The notes beneath the pieces are model-generated. The model was not told the origin of the DNA and did not search any database. It saw nothing but the letters and a program-made list of their open reading frames with translations. Shown piece after piece: positions 39,980 through 48,511 of a DNA stretch of 64,000 nucleotides (its first letter is position 1; every line of letters starts with the position of its first letter). This stretch comes from Brevibacillus invocatus (GTDB lineage: Bacteria > Bacillota > Bacilli > Brevibacillales > Brevibacillaceae), in assembly GCF_003710915.1 (NCBI RefSeq), contig NZ_RHHR01000009.1, positions 62,001 to 126,000 on the forward strand. Direction: 5' to 3'. The position numbers were made by a program, and so were the translations under genes.

Positions 39980-40849
39980 TTATTTTACGAAACCAAGCAA
40001 CAGCTCGCGCACGATCTTGGAAGCCACGATTTGGGTCATCTCACTGTGATCATAGACAGGAGCCACTTCCACCAGGTCGCAACCGATCACGTTGGCACCG
40101 TTGTTGGCCATGAAGTGGATGGTATCCAGCAGCTCGCGGGAGGTAATTCCTCCTGCCTCGGTCGTACCCGTGCCTGGAGCGTGTGCTGGGTCAAGTACAT
40201 CGATATCAATCGACAGGTAAATCGGGCGGTTACCGATCGTCGGCAATACCTGCTTCACCGGCTCCAGCACGTCGTATTTATACAGATGCATGTTTTCCTT
40301 TGCCCACTCGAACTCTTCCTTCATCCCGCTGCGAATCCCGAAGGAATACACGTTTTTACCACCGATCAGACCGCATGCTTTCTTGATCGGAGTGGAATGG
40401 GAGTAAGGATAACCCTCGTAGTTGTCACGCAAATCGGTGTGCGCGTCAAAGTGGAAGATAACCAGGTCCTTGTATTTCTCATACACAGCCTGGAATACCG
40501 GCCAGGAAACGAGATGCTCGCCGCCCAAGCCAAGAGGGAATTTGCCGTCCACCAACACTTGGGAAACGAAAGAGCGAATCGCGTCCAGACTTCCTTCCAC
40601 ATTGCCAAAAGGCAAAGGAATGTCGCCTGCATCAAAATACTTGATGTCTTCCAACAGCCTGTCCAGATACGGACTGTACTCTTCCAACCCGATCGATACT
40701 TCGCGGATGCGGGCAGGGCCAAAACGGGAGCCTGGGCGGAAGCTAACGGTCCAGTCCATCGGCATACCGTAAATGACAGCCTGGCTTTCCTCGTAATTGG
40801 CATGGCTGCGGATAAAGACATTGCCGGAGTATGCTTCGTCAAAACGCAT
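39980..40849 (-). CDS. speB: agmatinase
   Basis: A 289-residue binuclear manganese ureohydrolase converting agmatine to putrescine and urea. Metal ligands are in GGEHLV, FHFDAHTDLRD and SIDIDVLDPAHAPGTGTTEAGG. It follows speE by 22 bases; together they supply putrescine and spermidine. The pbpG-speE-speB cluster is the same as in B. subtilis. Confidence 0.97.
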   Translation of the reverse strand: MRFDEAYSGNVFIRSHANYEESQAVIYGMPMDWTVSFRPGSRFGPARIREVSIGLEEYSPYLDRLLEDIKYFDAGDIPLPFGNVEGSLDAIRSFVSQVLVDGKFPLGLGGEHLVSWPVFQAVYEKYKDLVIFHFDAHTDLRDNYEGYPYSHSTPIKKACGLIGGKNVYSFGIRSGMKEEFEWAKENMHLYKYDVLEPVKQVLPTIGNRPIYLSIDIDVLDPAHAPGTGTTEAGGITSRELLDTIHFMANNGANVIGCDLVEVAPVYDHSEMTQIVASKIVRELLLGFVK

Positions 40850-40871
40850 GGCTTCTCTCTCCTCTCCGGTC

Positions 40872-41711
40872 TTAGTCGCGGGTCAATTCCGCTACGAAGT
40901 TAGGCAGTTTGAATGCTGCGTGGTGAATGTCCGCATTGTAATATTTCGTATCCAGGTCCTTGATTTGGCTTGGATCTACTTCCAATGGATCATACTTCTT
41001 GGAAGCAATCGTAAAGCCCCACAGACCGGATGGATAAGTCGGGATGCTGCATGTGTAGTAACGGGTAACCGGGAAGATGGATTTCAGATCTTTGAACACG
41101 CGTTTGATCAAATCGCGGTTGAACCAAGGCGATTCATTCTGTGCAACCATGATGCCATCCGGCTTCAGTGCATCGTAGATACCCTGATAGAAGCCTTTTT
41201 CAAACAGTCCCACTGCAGGTCCTACTGGCTCTGTAGAGTCAACCATGATCACATCGTACTCACCCTTGTTGTCGTGGATGTGCTTGATTCCGTCGATCAC
41301 TTGTACATCTACGCGAGGATTGCCTGTCAATGCGCTGGCAATTTGAGGGAAGTATTTTTTGCAGGTCTCGATCACTTCTCCGTCGATCTCAGCCAGGACC
41401 GCTTTTTCTACAGATGGATGCTTCACGATTTCACGGATCGCTCCGCCATCTCCACCGCCTACTACCAGTACCTTTTTCGGGTTCGGGTGAGTATTCAGGG
41501 CTATGTGGGTAATCATTTCATGGTAAACAAACTCATCCACATCTGTGGTCATGACCATGCCATCCAGTACCAGCATGCGACCAAACTGCTTGGTCGTGAT
41601 GACATCGATTTGTTGAAACTCTGATTTTGCGCTGTATAGAGTATCCGTAATTTTTGTTGTAATTCCGTGATTTTCCGTCTGTTTCTCGGTGTACCACAAT
41701 TCCATATTCAT
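40872..41711 (-). CDS. speE: spermidine synthase
   Basis: A 279-residue aminopropyltransferase. [17 protein letters not shown], the SAM-like motif [37 protein letters not shown] and [13 protein letters not shown] are typical. AAGGAGGG lies before the ATG at 41711; 13 upstream codons are discarded. It makes spermidine from putrescine and decarboxylated SAM. A promoter with a perfect TATAAT lies about 150 bases upstream and leaves a long leader. Confidence 0.96.
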   Translation of the reverse strand: MNMELWYTEKQTENHGITTKITDTLYSAKSEFQQIDVITTKQFGRMLVLDGMVMTTDVDEFVYHEMITHIALNTHPNPKKVLVVGGGDGGAIREIVKHPSVEKAVLAEIDGEVIETCKKYFPQIASALTGNPRVDVQVIDGIKHIHDNKGEYDVIMVDSTEPVGPAVGLFEKGFYQGIYDALKPDGIMVAQNESPWFNRDLIKRVFKDLKSIFPVTRYYTCSIPTYPSGLWGFTIASKKYDPLEVDPSQIKDLDTKYYNADIHHAAFKLPNFVAELTRD

Positions 41712-41858
41712 GGTTATGTACCCTCCTTCAAATAAACGCATGAAATACAAGCATCATAGACAAGCAGAAAACCTAGCTTCGCACCTTAGGTACGGGCAAG
41801 GTTTCGTCGGCAATACCATCCATTTTCACACCGGCAGACTAGCTGACAGTACAAGAAA

Positions 41859-41886
41859 ATTATAGTAGTTGCTACCCAAAATGCAA
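41859..41886 (-). promoter_or_regulatory. sigma-A promoter of speE-speB with ~140-nt leader
   Basis: The reverse strand has TTGCAT (41881-41886), a 16-base spacer and TATAAT (41859-41864). Transcription from here gives a leader of about 140 nt with no recognised riboswitch. Confidence 0.65.
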
Positions 41887-41956
41887 GGTTTTTTTGCAAG
41901 CGAAAAACGTGCCGACGCTTTTCAAAAAATAGTTGTAACAGTTTGCGCATGAAAAG

Positions 41957-41970
41957 ACGGTCTTGACCGT
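41957..41970. promoter_or_regulatory. palindrome in the speE-pbpG intergenic region
   Basis: ACGGTC-TT-GACCGT is a perfect palindrome in the 375-base divergent region, followed on the plus strand by TTCTTCTTTT. It could be an operator or a weak terminator. A second imperfect inverted repeat (GACCC...GGGTC, 42009-42036) lies nearer pbpG. I see no gene in this gap. Confidence 0.4.
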
Positions 41971-42086
41971 TTCTTCTTTTGTATTTAGGCAAGTTTATCC
42001 AGCCCGAAAACGACCCATACTGGAAGTATTACGGGTCTTAGTATGCCCTTATTTCAGTGTTATACCGAAAGAAAGGAGGCGAGACG

Positions 42087-44138
42087 ATGGAGGTCATCCG
42101 TGAAGCTCCACTGATTCGCTATCTTCGTTGGGCCAAGCAATTCTTAAAATTTCTCATACTCAGCCTTTTGTTCGCTTCGTTTGCTGTCCTGCTTCTGCTC
42201 TTGTACCTGCGCTCTCAACCACTGCCGGAAGCTTTTATCAAGCAAACAACAACAATCTACAGCGCGAATGGCGAGGTACTGGATACCATGCATCGTGGAG
42301 AAAACCGGATCGTGGTTCCCCTGCACGAAATGGCGCCAGACCTGGTAGATGCCACCATCGCTATTGAGGACCGCGCTTTTCGCGAGCATTATGGCTTTGA
42401 CTTTAAACGACTCGGCATGGCTGTCTATGTCAATGTCATCAATATGGACAAACAGCAAGGAGCAAGTACCATTACCCAGCAATTGGCACGCAATCTGTAC
42501 CTCACGATGGAAAAAACCTGGGATCGGAAAATTCGGGAAGCGTTTCTCGCCATCCAGCTGGAGCTGAATTACAGCAAAAACGAGATTCTGGAAATGTACA
42601 TGAACCAGATCTATTATGGCCACTCCGCATATGGTGCTCAGGCTGCCGCTCAAACTTTTTTTGGCAAAGACGCGAAGGACCTGACCTTGGCGGAGTCCGC
42701 CATGCTGGCCGGGATTCCTAAAGGCCCCAGCTACTACTCTCCTCTGGTCGATTTTGAACGGGCCAAAAACAGGCAAAAGCTGATTTTGGGTGCGATGGAA
42801 CGAGAGGGAATGATTACGGCGCAGGAATCCGAAACAGCGTATGCCGAAAAGCTGACCTTCCGCGAGCGGTCAACGGAAAACACCGCCGATACAGCCCCTT
42901 ATTTCCGCGATTACATCGCCAACCTGGTGAAAAACAAATACGGGATTGATGAGGAGCTGTTTATTCATGGCGGGTTGAAAATTCATACGACTCTTGATCC
43001 CGTCATGCAGAAAAAAGCGGAGGAAATTGTGGCGCAGGTCATGCCGAAGGATAATCCAAACCTGCAGGTCGCGCTGGTAGCCATGGACCCGCTCACCGGT
43101 CATATCAAAGCCATGGTAGGTGGTCGTGATTATCAGCAAAGCCAATACAATCGCACTCTCGCAAAACGACAGCCAGGATCAGCTTTTAAGCCGATCATGT
43201 ATTTGGCAGCTCTGCAAAATGGATTTACCCCACTGACCATGATGAAAAGTGAGCCTACGGTCTTCACCTATGACCGCAACAAGCAGTACATTCCGAGGAA
43301 TTTTGGCGGGCGTTATGCCAATGCGATGATCAACATGCGGGAAGCGCTGAAGACCTCCGATAATATTTATGCGGTCAAGACCATTGATTTCCTCGGTCCA
43401 CAAAAAGTGGTCGACGAAGCGAAAAGATTGGGCATTACCAGCCCATTATTGGCCGTTCCCTCATTGGCATTAGGTACTTCTCCCGTGTCTCCACTGGAAT
43501 TGAATGCAGCCTACGTCGCAATCGTCAATCAGGGTGAAGCCGTTGCGCCGATCGCGATCATTTCTATCGAAGACAGCAAGGGAAACATCCTGGTTGAGGA
43601 AAAAACCGTGAAAACGCGAGTCGCTGATCCTGTGGCATCCGCACTACTCGTGAACATGATGCAAAGTGTTTTTGAGCGCAGTGGAACCGGTTATCGGGTC
43701 GCGAACGAGCTGAATCGTCCAGTCGCTGGAAAGACAGGTTCGACCGACGTAGATGCTTGGCTGAGCGGTTTTACTCCACAGCTGGTATCTACGGTATGGG
43801 TTGGATACGATAAAAACCAGAAGGTCGACGATGTAAAGGAAGGATATTTGTCCAAAAAAATATGGGCGCAATTCATGGAGAGCTCTTTGAAGGATCAGCC
43901 TCCTGCCTTGTTCAACATGCCTGCAGGTGTCGTCTCGGTATATATCGATCCCGCATCCGGCAAGCTGGCTACCGAGCATTGCCCTGCTCCTGAATTGTTC
44001 TATTTTGCCACAGGCACGGAACCTCAGGAGTATTGTACGGATCACCTGCCAGCGAATGAATCGCCAACGCCTTTGCAGCCACCTGACTCATCCTCTTTCT
44101 GGCAGCGGATGGGCAGCTGGTGGAAGCCAAGCGAATAG
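42087..44138 (+). CDS. pbpG: class A penicillin-binding protein PbpG-like
   Basis: A 683-residue bifunctional peptidoglycan synthase. A membrane anchor lies at about 20-43. The GT51 transglycosylase domain (about 60-235) has catalytic Glu94 in AIEDRAFREHYG and QGASTITQQLARNLYL. The transpeptidase domain (about 300-590) has SXXK in KRQPGSAFKP, SDN in LKTSDNIYA and KTG in AGKTGST. AAAGGAGG precedes the ATG at 42087. It is divergent from speE. In B. subtilis the orthologue is forespore-expressed and helps cortex or germ-wall synthesis; I could not identify a convincing sigma-G promoter here. Confidence 0.95.
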   Translation: MEVIREAPLIRYLRWAKQFLKFLILSLLFASFAVLLLLLYLRSQPLPEAFIKQTTTIYSANGEVLDTMHRGENRIVVPLHEMAPDLVDATIAIEDRAFREHYGFDFKRLGMAVYVNVINMDKQQGASTITQQLARNLYLTMEKTWDRKIREAFLAIQLELNYSKNEILEMYMNQIYYGHSAYGAQAAAQTFFGKDAKDLTLAESAMLAGIPKGPSYYSPLVDFERAKNRQKLILGAMEREGMITAQESETAYAEKLTFRERSTENTADTAPYFRDYIANLVKNKYGIDEELFIHGGLKIHTTLDPVMQKKAEEIVAQVMPKDNPNLQVALVAMDPLTGHIKAMVGGRDYQQSQYNRTLAKRQPGSAFKPIMYLAALQNGFTPLTMMKSEPTVFTYDRNKQYIPRNFGGRYANAMINMREALKTSDNIYAVKTIDFLGPQKVVDEAKRLGITSPLLAVPSLALGTSPVSPLELNAAYVAIVNQGEAVAPIAIISIEDSKGNILVEEKTVKTRVADPVASALLVNMMQSVFERSGTGYRVANELNRPVAGKTGSTDVDAWLSGFTPQLVSTVWVGYDKNQKVDDVKEGYLSKKIWAQFMESSLKDQPPALFNMPAGVVSVYIDPASGKLATEHCPAPELFYFATGTEPQEYCTDHLPANESPTPLQPPDSSSFWQRMGSWWKPSE

Positions 44139-44146
44139 AAATGGAA

Positions 44147-44178
44147 AAGAAGGGACGCTGCATCGTCCCTTCTTTGTT
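44147..44178. terminator. bidirectional terminator after pbpG
   Basis: AGAAGGGACG / CGTCCCTTCT stem with loop CTGCAT. TTGTTCT follows on the plus strand and TTTTCCATTTC on the reverse, so it can also end the small minus-strand ORF. Confidence 0.85.
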
Positions 44179-44227
44179 CTGTGATAACGCCCCCGCAATG
44201 TGGAGCAACGGTCACAGCCGTTTGGAC

Positions 44228-44488
44228 TTACATCAAGCTCTGACCATTTTTCTCCCCGCCACCGATGACACCGTCACCGTCAGCGAAGACATGGTCATTA
44301 CAAACTGTAATCAGACCGGCATGCTCCAACTGCTCCAATACCTCAAACAAGCTTTCCCGTTTACCAGCAGGCAGTCTGCCGATAAACCGATTGATTTCTT
44401 GAGGGGAAACATGGCTTTGAAAATGAACACCGCCAAACTTCGCAAAGTGCTCATTGCTCGCAGCTTGCTCACGAGGTTCCTGGTTCAC
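44228..44488 (-). CDS. small hypothetical protein (86 aa)
   Basis: A reverse-strand frame beginning GTG, with GAAGGGG about eight bases before it. The product is soluble, with a predicted helical middle (PQEINRFIGRLPAGKRESLFEVLEQLEHAGLI), and matches no family I recognise. A bidirectional terminator beyond its stop codon is consistent with a real gene. An overlapping plus-strand frame runs through the pbpG terminator and is discarded. No clear promoter is seen. Confidence 0.45.
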   Translation of the reverse strand: MNQEPREQAASNEHFAKFGGVHFQSHVSPQEINRFIGRLPAGKRESLFEVLEQLEHAGLITVCNDHVFADGDGVIGGGEKNGQSLM

Positions 44489-44563
44489 CGGGTAGCGCCC
44501 CTTCCGTCAGACAGTTTGGTTGTGCACTTTTATTGTTCCGCAACAGCACCGTCGCATGACCTG

Positions 44564-44591
44564 AAAAAAAAACCTCTCCTCTAAAAGAGAG
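44564..44591 (-). terminator. terminator downstream of ywhD (second)
   Basis: A CTCTC / GAGAG hairpin followed by G and nine T on the reverse strand. Confidence 0.6.
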
Positions 44592-44617
44592 CGCTTTCAA
44601 TAATACAAAGACAAACA

Positions 44618-44645
44618 GGGAAAGAGTGACGGCTCTTTCCCTGCT
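44618..44645 (-). terminator. terminator downstream of ywhD (first)
   Basis: A perfect 11-bp stem CAGGGAAAGAG / CTCTTTCCCTG followed by TTTGTCTTTG on the reverse strand. It lies about 110 bases past the ywhD stop. Together with the second hairpin it fills the 266-base gap. Confidence 0.7.
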
Positions 44646-44754
44646 TGTTGACCTAGTGTACGTGTACACAGATATGAAAATAAGTTTACCTGACTTCAAT
44701 ACTGGTAACAATTGATTTCACGATTTGTTCACAGACCGTTCACGATTTCCAAGT

Positions 44755-45252
44755 TCAGGACAAATTTTCTTTCAGTTCTTCAGAGGAATTCTCCCACATA
44801 GCAGCATTATTATCGATTAAAAGTTTTTTCAGAGCTGCCTTTTCTTTCTCACCCAGCTCCGATACCATAATGCGGCGCTTCATGGAATAATCCATCCGGT
44901 TCACATGATCGGCCAAAATCTTGTATCCGCGACGCGCCTCGCGGTCAATCTCCATGTAGCAGGCAGTCGCTCCAGCGTAATACGGACCCTGTTCGTTGCG
45001 GTCGATGGTTACCCATACCAACCAATACGGCTTTCCATTCGGTACCTCTTCCTTGTTGGCGGTCCATTTGATTCCTTTTTCTACTGCGCTTTTCGCGTGC
45101 AGAGCTCCCATATCGATATAAGCTTCTTCGCCATCAATAATGACAGAGGAAACAGCATTTAAATCCAGAACACCCTGGCCAAAGCCACCGTGTACATCCG
45201 TTTTGCCGCTCATGATAGTAAAGCCGCCTTTTTTATTATCAAAAATATCCAC
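44755..45252 (-). CDS. ywhD: YwhD family protein
   Basis: A 165-residue conserved protein of unknown function. GGFTIMSGKTDVHGGFGQGVLDLNAVSSVIIDGEEAYIDMGALHAKSAVEKGI and YWLVWVTIDRNEQGPYYAGATACYMEIDR match YwhD of B. subtilis, which also lies beside pbpG. The start is taken as GTG at 45252 after GGGAGGGCGAATAAC rather than the far upstream frame start. A sigma-A promoter lies directly in front. Confidence 0.85.
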   Translation of the reverse strand: MDIFDNKKGGFTIMSGKTDVHGGFGQGVLDLNAVSSVIIDGEEAYIDMGALHAKSAVEKGIKWTANKEEVPNGKPYWLVWVTIDRNEQGPYYAGATACYMEIDREARRGYKILADHVNRMDYSMKRRIMVSELGEKEKAALKKLLIDNNAAMWENSSEELKENLS

Positions 45253-45286
45253 GTTATTCGCCCTCCCGAATAGATCTGCTACCCTT

Positions 45287-45315
45287 ATTCTACTCGGAAA
45301 CCCGATGTGAAGCAA
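45287..45315 (-). promoter_or_regulatory. sigma-A promoter of ywhD
   Basis: The reverse strand has TTGCTT (45310-45315), 17 bases and TAGAAT (45287-45292). Confidence 0.6.
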
Positions 45316-45332
45316 TTTGCCGGTGCGCCCGG

Positions 45333-45653
45333 TTATTTTGCTGTCGGGTGCTGCTGCCTGCTCGCTCGTTTGCGAAGGGCTTTATCCACCAGATACAAAT
45401 AGACGGTAACCATCCAGGTGGTATGAACAACCATTGGAATTTTAAAATAGTAACTATTCAATATCCAGCTGTCTTCCGGTATAGCGAATTCATATGCGAG
45501 AAAACTGATGATAGGTGTAATCAGCAGTGATATCCACACTCGAAATCTAACGAATAACGATAGTGTTCCGACAATAACAATCGCCATCCAAAATCCCGGT
45601 TGCAGCCACGATTGAATGATCGGCGCAAAAAAGAAAGCTGTAAAACCGTCCAT
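45333..45653 (-). CDS. small three-helix membrane protein, unknown function
   Basis: A 106-residue protein with three hydrophobic segments (about 18-35, 38-58, 68-90) and a basic tail KALRKRASRQQH. The ATG at 45653 follows GGAGGAATTGGAA; five upstream codons in frame are part of that signal. It lies 27 bases behind the lipase-like gene and is probably the last member of the secreted-protein cluster. I recognise no family. Confidence 0.65.
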   Translation of the reverse strand: MDGFTAFFFAPIIQSWLQPGFWMAIVIVGTLSLFVRFRVWISLLITPIISFLAYEFAIPEDSWILNSYYFKIPMVVHTTWMVTVYLYLVDKALRKRASRQQHPTAK

Positions 45654-45680
45654 TTCCAATTCCTCCATGAACTCAAATAG

Positions 45681-48443
45681 CTACTCTACTTCAACCAGTC
45701 CATCTGGACCCAAAATGAACTCCCTTCCTTCCTCGCGATATCGTTTGGAATCTTCAGATGAAAATTGTCGGACTATGATTCGAGAAGGATTTTCCTGGTT
45801 TTGCTGCGATGACCATTTAAACGCAAGGGGCTGTTGGTCTTTTACGTGTACGACGATGATCTTATCGTGGTATTCAATAGAGAGGTCCTCCCACCATTCC
45901 TTCAGCTTGGGTTCGAGCGTCATTTCCCTTCCATCCTTTTGAATGGTCACTGAGGGAAAGGTACCGTCCTCGCTCTTGATAATATAGTAGAGATAATCGA
46001 AGTTCTTCACTGCCGATGTACGTATGCCAGATTGCTTTTCGTCCTTACCTTGCAACAAATCAATGACCTGTTCGATCACCTGTGGAATCAGCGGAAGTTT
46101 GGCATGCTCTCCGGTTACATAGTATTTCTTCTTGATATCTTTCAGGGAGTGGTTAGCACTTTCATATGGCACAGTACCATCGCCTGAGTTGTTATCATAA
46201 AAGGGAACAAATTCCTTGGTCGCTTTGTCAAAGAAATAACCTAACAAGGTGGCTTGTCCCTGGCCGATAATACTGTATTGCGGTACATTGATTACTTTAT
46301 TGTCCCATTTGTCATGCAGCTTGATTGCTTGATTCAACAAAGGAAGATAAGTTACTTGCAGGTCTTCATCCCGCAGGAGGTCATTGTAGCTGTAGTTCGC
46401 TTTCTGGTTTTTTTTCAGAAACGAAGAAGCGTGCACATATTTTTTGGAAGGCAGTAATTCGTACACTGCTGGAGCATATTCGGATATGGTCTTGCCTGTC
46501 CCCGCATCAAACAAGGGAATGCCAAAATCATAGCCGTGTTTGATCGCCTGATACGCTCTAGGAGAGCCTAGAAACGGCGTTCCCATATAAATGATTCGAT
46601 TTACCTTCGACTGATACGAAATGTTGGATAAAAGCGTTTCTCTTACTAATAAACCTCCCATACTATGAGCTACCAGATGGACCTGCCGTGCACCTGTTCT
46701 TTGTAGGGCGAGATCAATTTTTTCTTTTAAATGTTTGGCGTTTTCAGCATTACTATACCGCCAGTCATATGGCATCGCATATATGGTACGGAACTGTAGG
46801 TACCCTTTCTTTCTCAATTCTTTTATCATGCTGTCGTATTGTTCAGATGTCTCATGTGCAGTAGGGATTTTTGTGTTGTAAGTCAAATATTGAATAGCTC
46901 GAAATCCTTCGTCTGCTCGTTCTGGGAATATCCGAATACCATTCACACGAGGTTTTACCTCCACGCTGCCCTCTCTGACTGGCATTAACGATAGGACCCT
47001 ACGATGATGTGGGTCGTTATATTCCGTCATAGCCCTCCCCAGCGATAGCCACGCTTCAGAAATACTTCCGTTCTCTTCCACCTCCAGGCGCGAGCCGCCT
47101 ATGCCAGGAATGAAAATAACGGGAATCGTATGAATCTTGACATCGAGCTTGTACGAGTTTGCCGTAAACCCGGAAGTGCGGCTAGCCATAACCTTGATTA
47201 CATAAGTTCCCGGATTGGCGTTAAATACGATCTCCTCGTCAGCGTTTCTCGGCTTTTCTGACTTCCCGAGCAGCTTTCCCTTTTCATCGAGGAGCTGTAC
47301 ATCTATGTCCATCCCCGTTGGTATTTCTGCCAAACGGACGAACAAGGTCGAGGTACGCTTGAAAGAAAAGCGGTAAAAATCCACATCCTGCAAGCTGTGC
47401 AAATTGGCTTTCAGCGTTTGCTCGACTCCCATGTCGTAGGCATTTGCCAACGTGTTATTTGGTTCGTATTCATCCGACTTTACGTTGCCCTGCACAGACT
47501 GAAAATCGATGCGCAAACGGTAGCTGTGGTGTGGATCATGCGAATTGCCCGCACCTTTTACCATCACGTAGTACCATTCTCTTCTCTCTGTCCCTACTCC
47601 CTCTATGATTTCTTCCGCTTCCCCCGAAAGCTCCGAACGCGCCAGCTCTCGTTCATTGACATCGAATACGTACAGATGGTAATCCTGTTTATTCGGAATG
47701 TCACGCAGAGAGACATTCATCACGCCATTTTCTGTCGCCCTGATTTTCCAGAAGTCTACATCACCGCTTTTTCCGATCTTGCCAAACGCATCCTGCTTAT
47801 CAAAAAGCCAGTCCGCTTTTTTGACAGTGTCATTGGGCTCCATCTCAAACACGACACGACTGCTGCGAATGTCTGCCTCCTTTGGCTTCTCACCTGGGGC
47901 AAATTTTTGATAGAACTCCTTTTCCCATCGCTCTAGTTGAGTAAATTTTGCTGCTTCTTCCTTTGGTTCGGGATTTCTGTCCTCCTCCCTTTCTTCCAGC
48001 TTACGCATTTCCAAAAGACTGTCTTTTTGAGCTGCTTTCTTGTCCCAATCAGCTTTGCGCAGCTTCCCAGCGTCTTTCGTCTCGATCGTATTCGGAAGCT
48101 GTACCTCCCAGCGACTCACCTGATCAGTCCTGGAGGAGGTCGATCTTAATGCCACTTCAAGAGATTGGTGCGATTCAGGTACTAGGGCAACAGAGAGACG
48201 CGAAGCTTTTCGATAGGTACGCGATTGCTCCCAATCTTCCTGCACGATGGTTAATTCAGATTCCTCCGGCGCTTTCGCAAAAGCGATCTGCAGTCGTACC
48301 TCGCCATCCTCGATCCAAGCAACGGCTTCTTTTATAATCGACTCGTCCTCCCTTTGCTTTGCCCATCCTGCCGGAGCCACACTGCCCACGATCAGCACGA
48401 GAATCGCTATCAGCTGGAGCAGACGTTTGAAGGATTTCCTCAA
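45681..48443 (-). CDS. secreted alpha/beta hydrolase (LCAT/PGAP1-like lipase) with two PPC domains
   Basis: A 920-residue protein with signal peptide (1-28, ending GWA). After a charged linker come two pre-peptidase C-terminal (PPC) beta-sandwiches at about 198-315 (FEMEPNDTVKKADWL) and 325-437 (DEYEPNNTLANAYDMG). The catalytic part starts with IPVIFIPGIGGSRLE (about 441); nucleophile Ser594 lies in the AHSMGG elbow, with Asp in GDGTVPYESANHS and a candidate His in TGEHAKLP. This fits the LCAT/lipase class acting on lipid or ester substrates outside the cell. Translation starts at TTG after GGGGG. It follows the giant surface gene by 68 bases. Confidence 0.85.
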   Translation of the reverse strand: MRKSFKRLLQLIAILVLIVGSVAPAGWAKQREDESIIKEAVAWIEDGEVRLQIAFAKAPEESELTIVQEDWEQSRTYRKASRLSVALVPESHQSLEVALRSTSSRTDQVSRWEVQLPNTIETKDAGKLRKADWDKKAAQKDSLLEMRKLEEREEDRNPEPKEEAAKFTQLERWEKEFYQKFAPGEKPKEADIRSSRVVFEMEPNDTVKKADWLFDKQDAFGKIGKSGDVDFWKIRATENGVMNVSLRDIPNKQDYHLYVFDVNERELARSELSGEAEEIIEGVGTERREWYYVMVKGAGNSHDPHHSYRLRIDFQSVQGNVKSDEYEPNNTLANAYDMGVEQTLKANLHSLQDVDFYRFSFKRTSTLFVRLAEIPTGMDIDVQLLDEKGKLLGKSEKPRNADEEIVFNANPGTYVIKVMASRTSGFTANSYKLDVKIHTIPVIFIPGIGGSRLEVEENGSISEAWLSLGRAMTEYNDPHHRRVLSLMPVREGSVEVKPRVNGIRIFPERADEGFRAIQYLTYNTKIPTAHETSEQYDSMIKELRKKGYLQFRTIYAMPYDWRYSNAENAKHLKEKIDLALQRTGARQVHLVAHSMGGLLVRETLLSNISYQSKVNRIIYMGTPFLGSPRAYQAIKHGYDFGIPLFDAGTGKTISEYAPAVYELLPSKKYVHASSFLKKNQKANYSYNDLLRDEDLQVTYLPLLNQAIKLHDKWDNKVINVPQYSIIGQGQATLLGYFFDKATKEFVPFYDNNSGDGTVPYESANHSLKDIKKKYYVTGEHAKLPLIPQVIEQVIDLLQGKDEKQSGIRTSAVKNFDYLYYIIKSEDGTFPSVTIQKDGREMTLEPKLKEWWEDLSIEYHDKIIVVHVKDQQPLAFKWSSQQNQENPSRIIVRQFSSEDSKRYREEGREFILGPDGLVEVE

Positions 48444-48511
48444 AAAAATACCCCCTTAACCGTTTCTTCCACCTCAGAGTAGAAAAAGACAGAATGGGGG
48501 TGCAAATAAAT

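Noticed and set aside
42009-42036. Inverted repeat GACCC...GGGTC upstream of pbpG as a terminator
   Set aside because: The pairing is interrupted and no U-tract follows on either strand; noted only as a possible operator.
44120-44584. Plus-strand frame of 154 codons overlapping the end of pbpG
   Set aside because: It runs through the pbpG terminator hairpin and lies opposite a better-supported minus-strand small ORF; no ribosome binding site of its own.
44586-44599. Catabolite-repression (cre)-like sequence AGAGAGCGCTTTCA downstream of ywhD
   Set aside because: It matches most of the cre pattern but overlaps the terminator hairpin region, with no convincing promoter nearby, so a role for CcpA is not supported.
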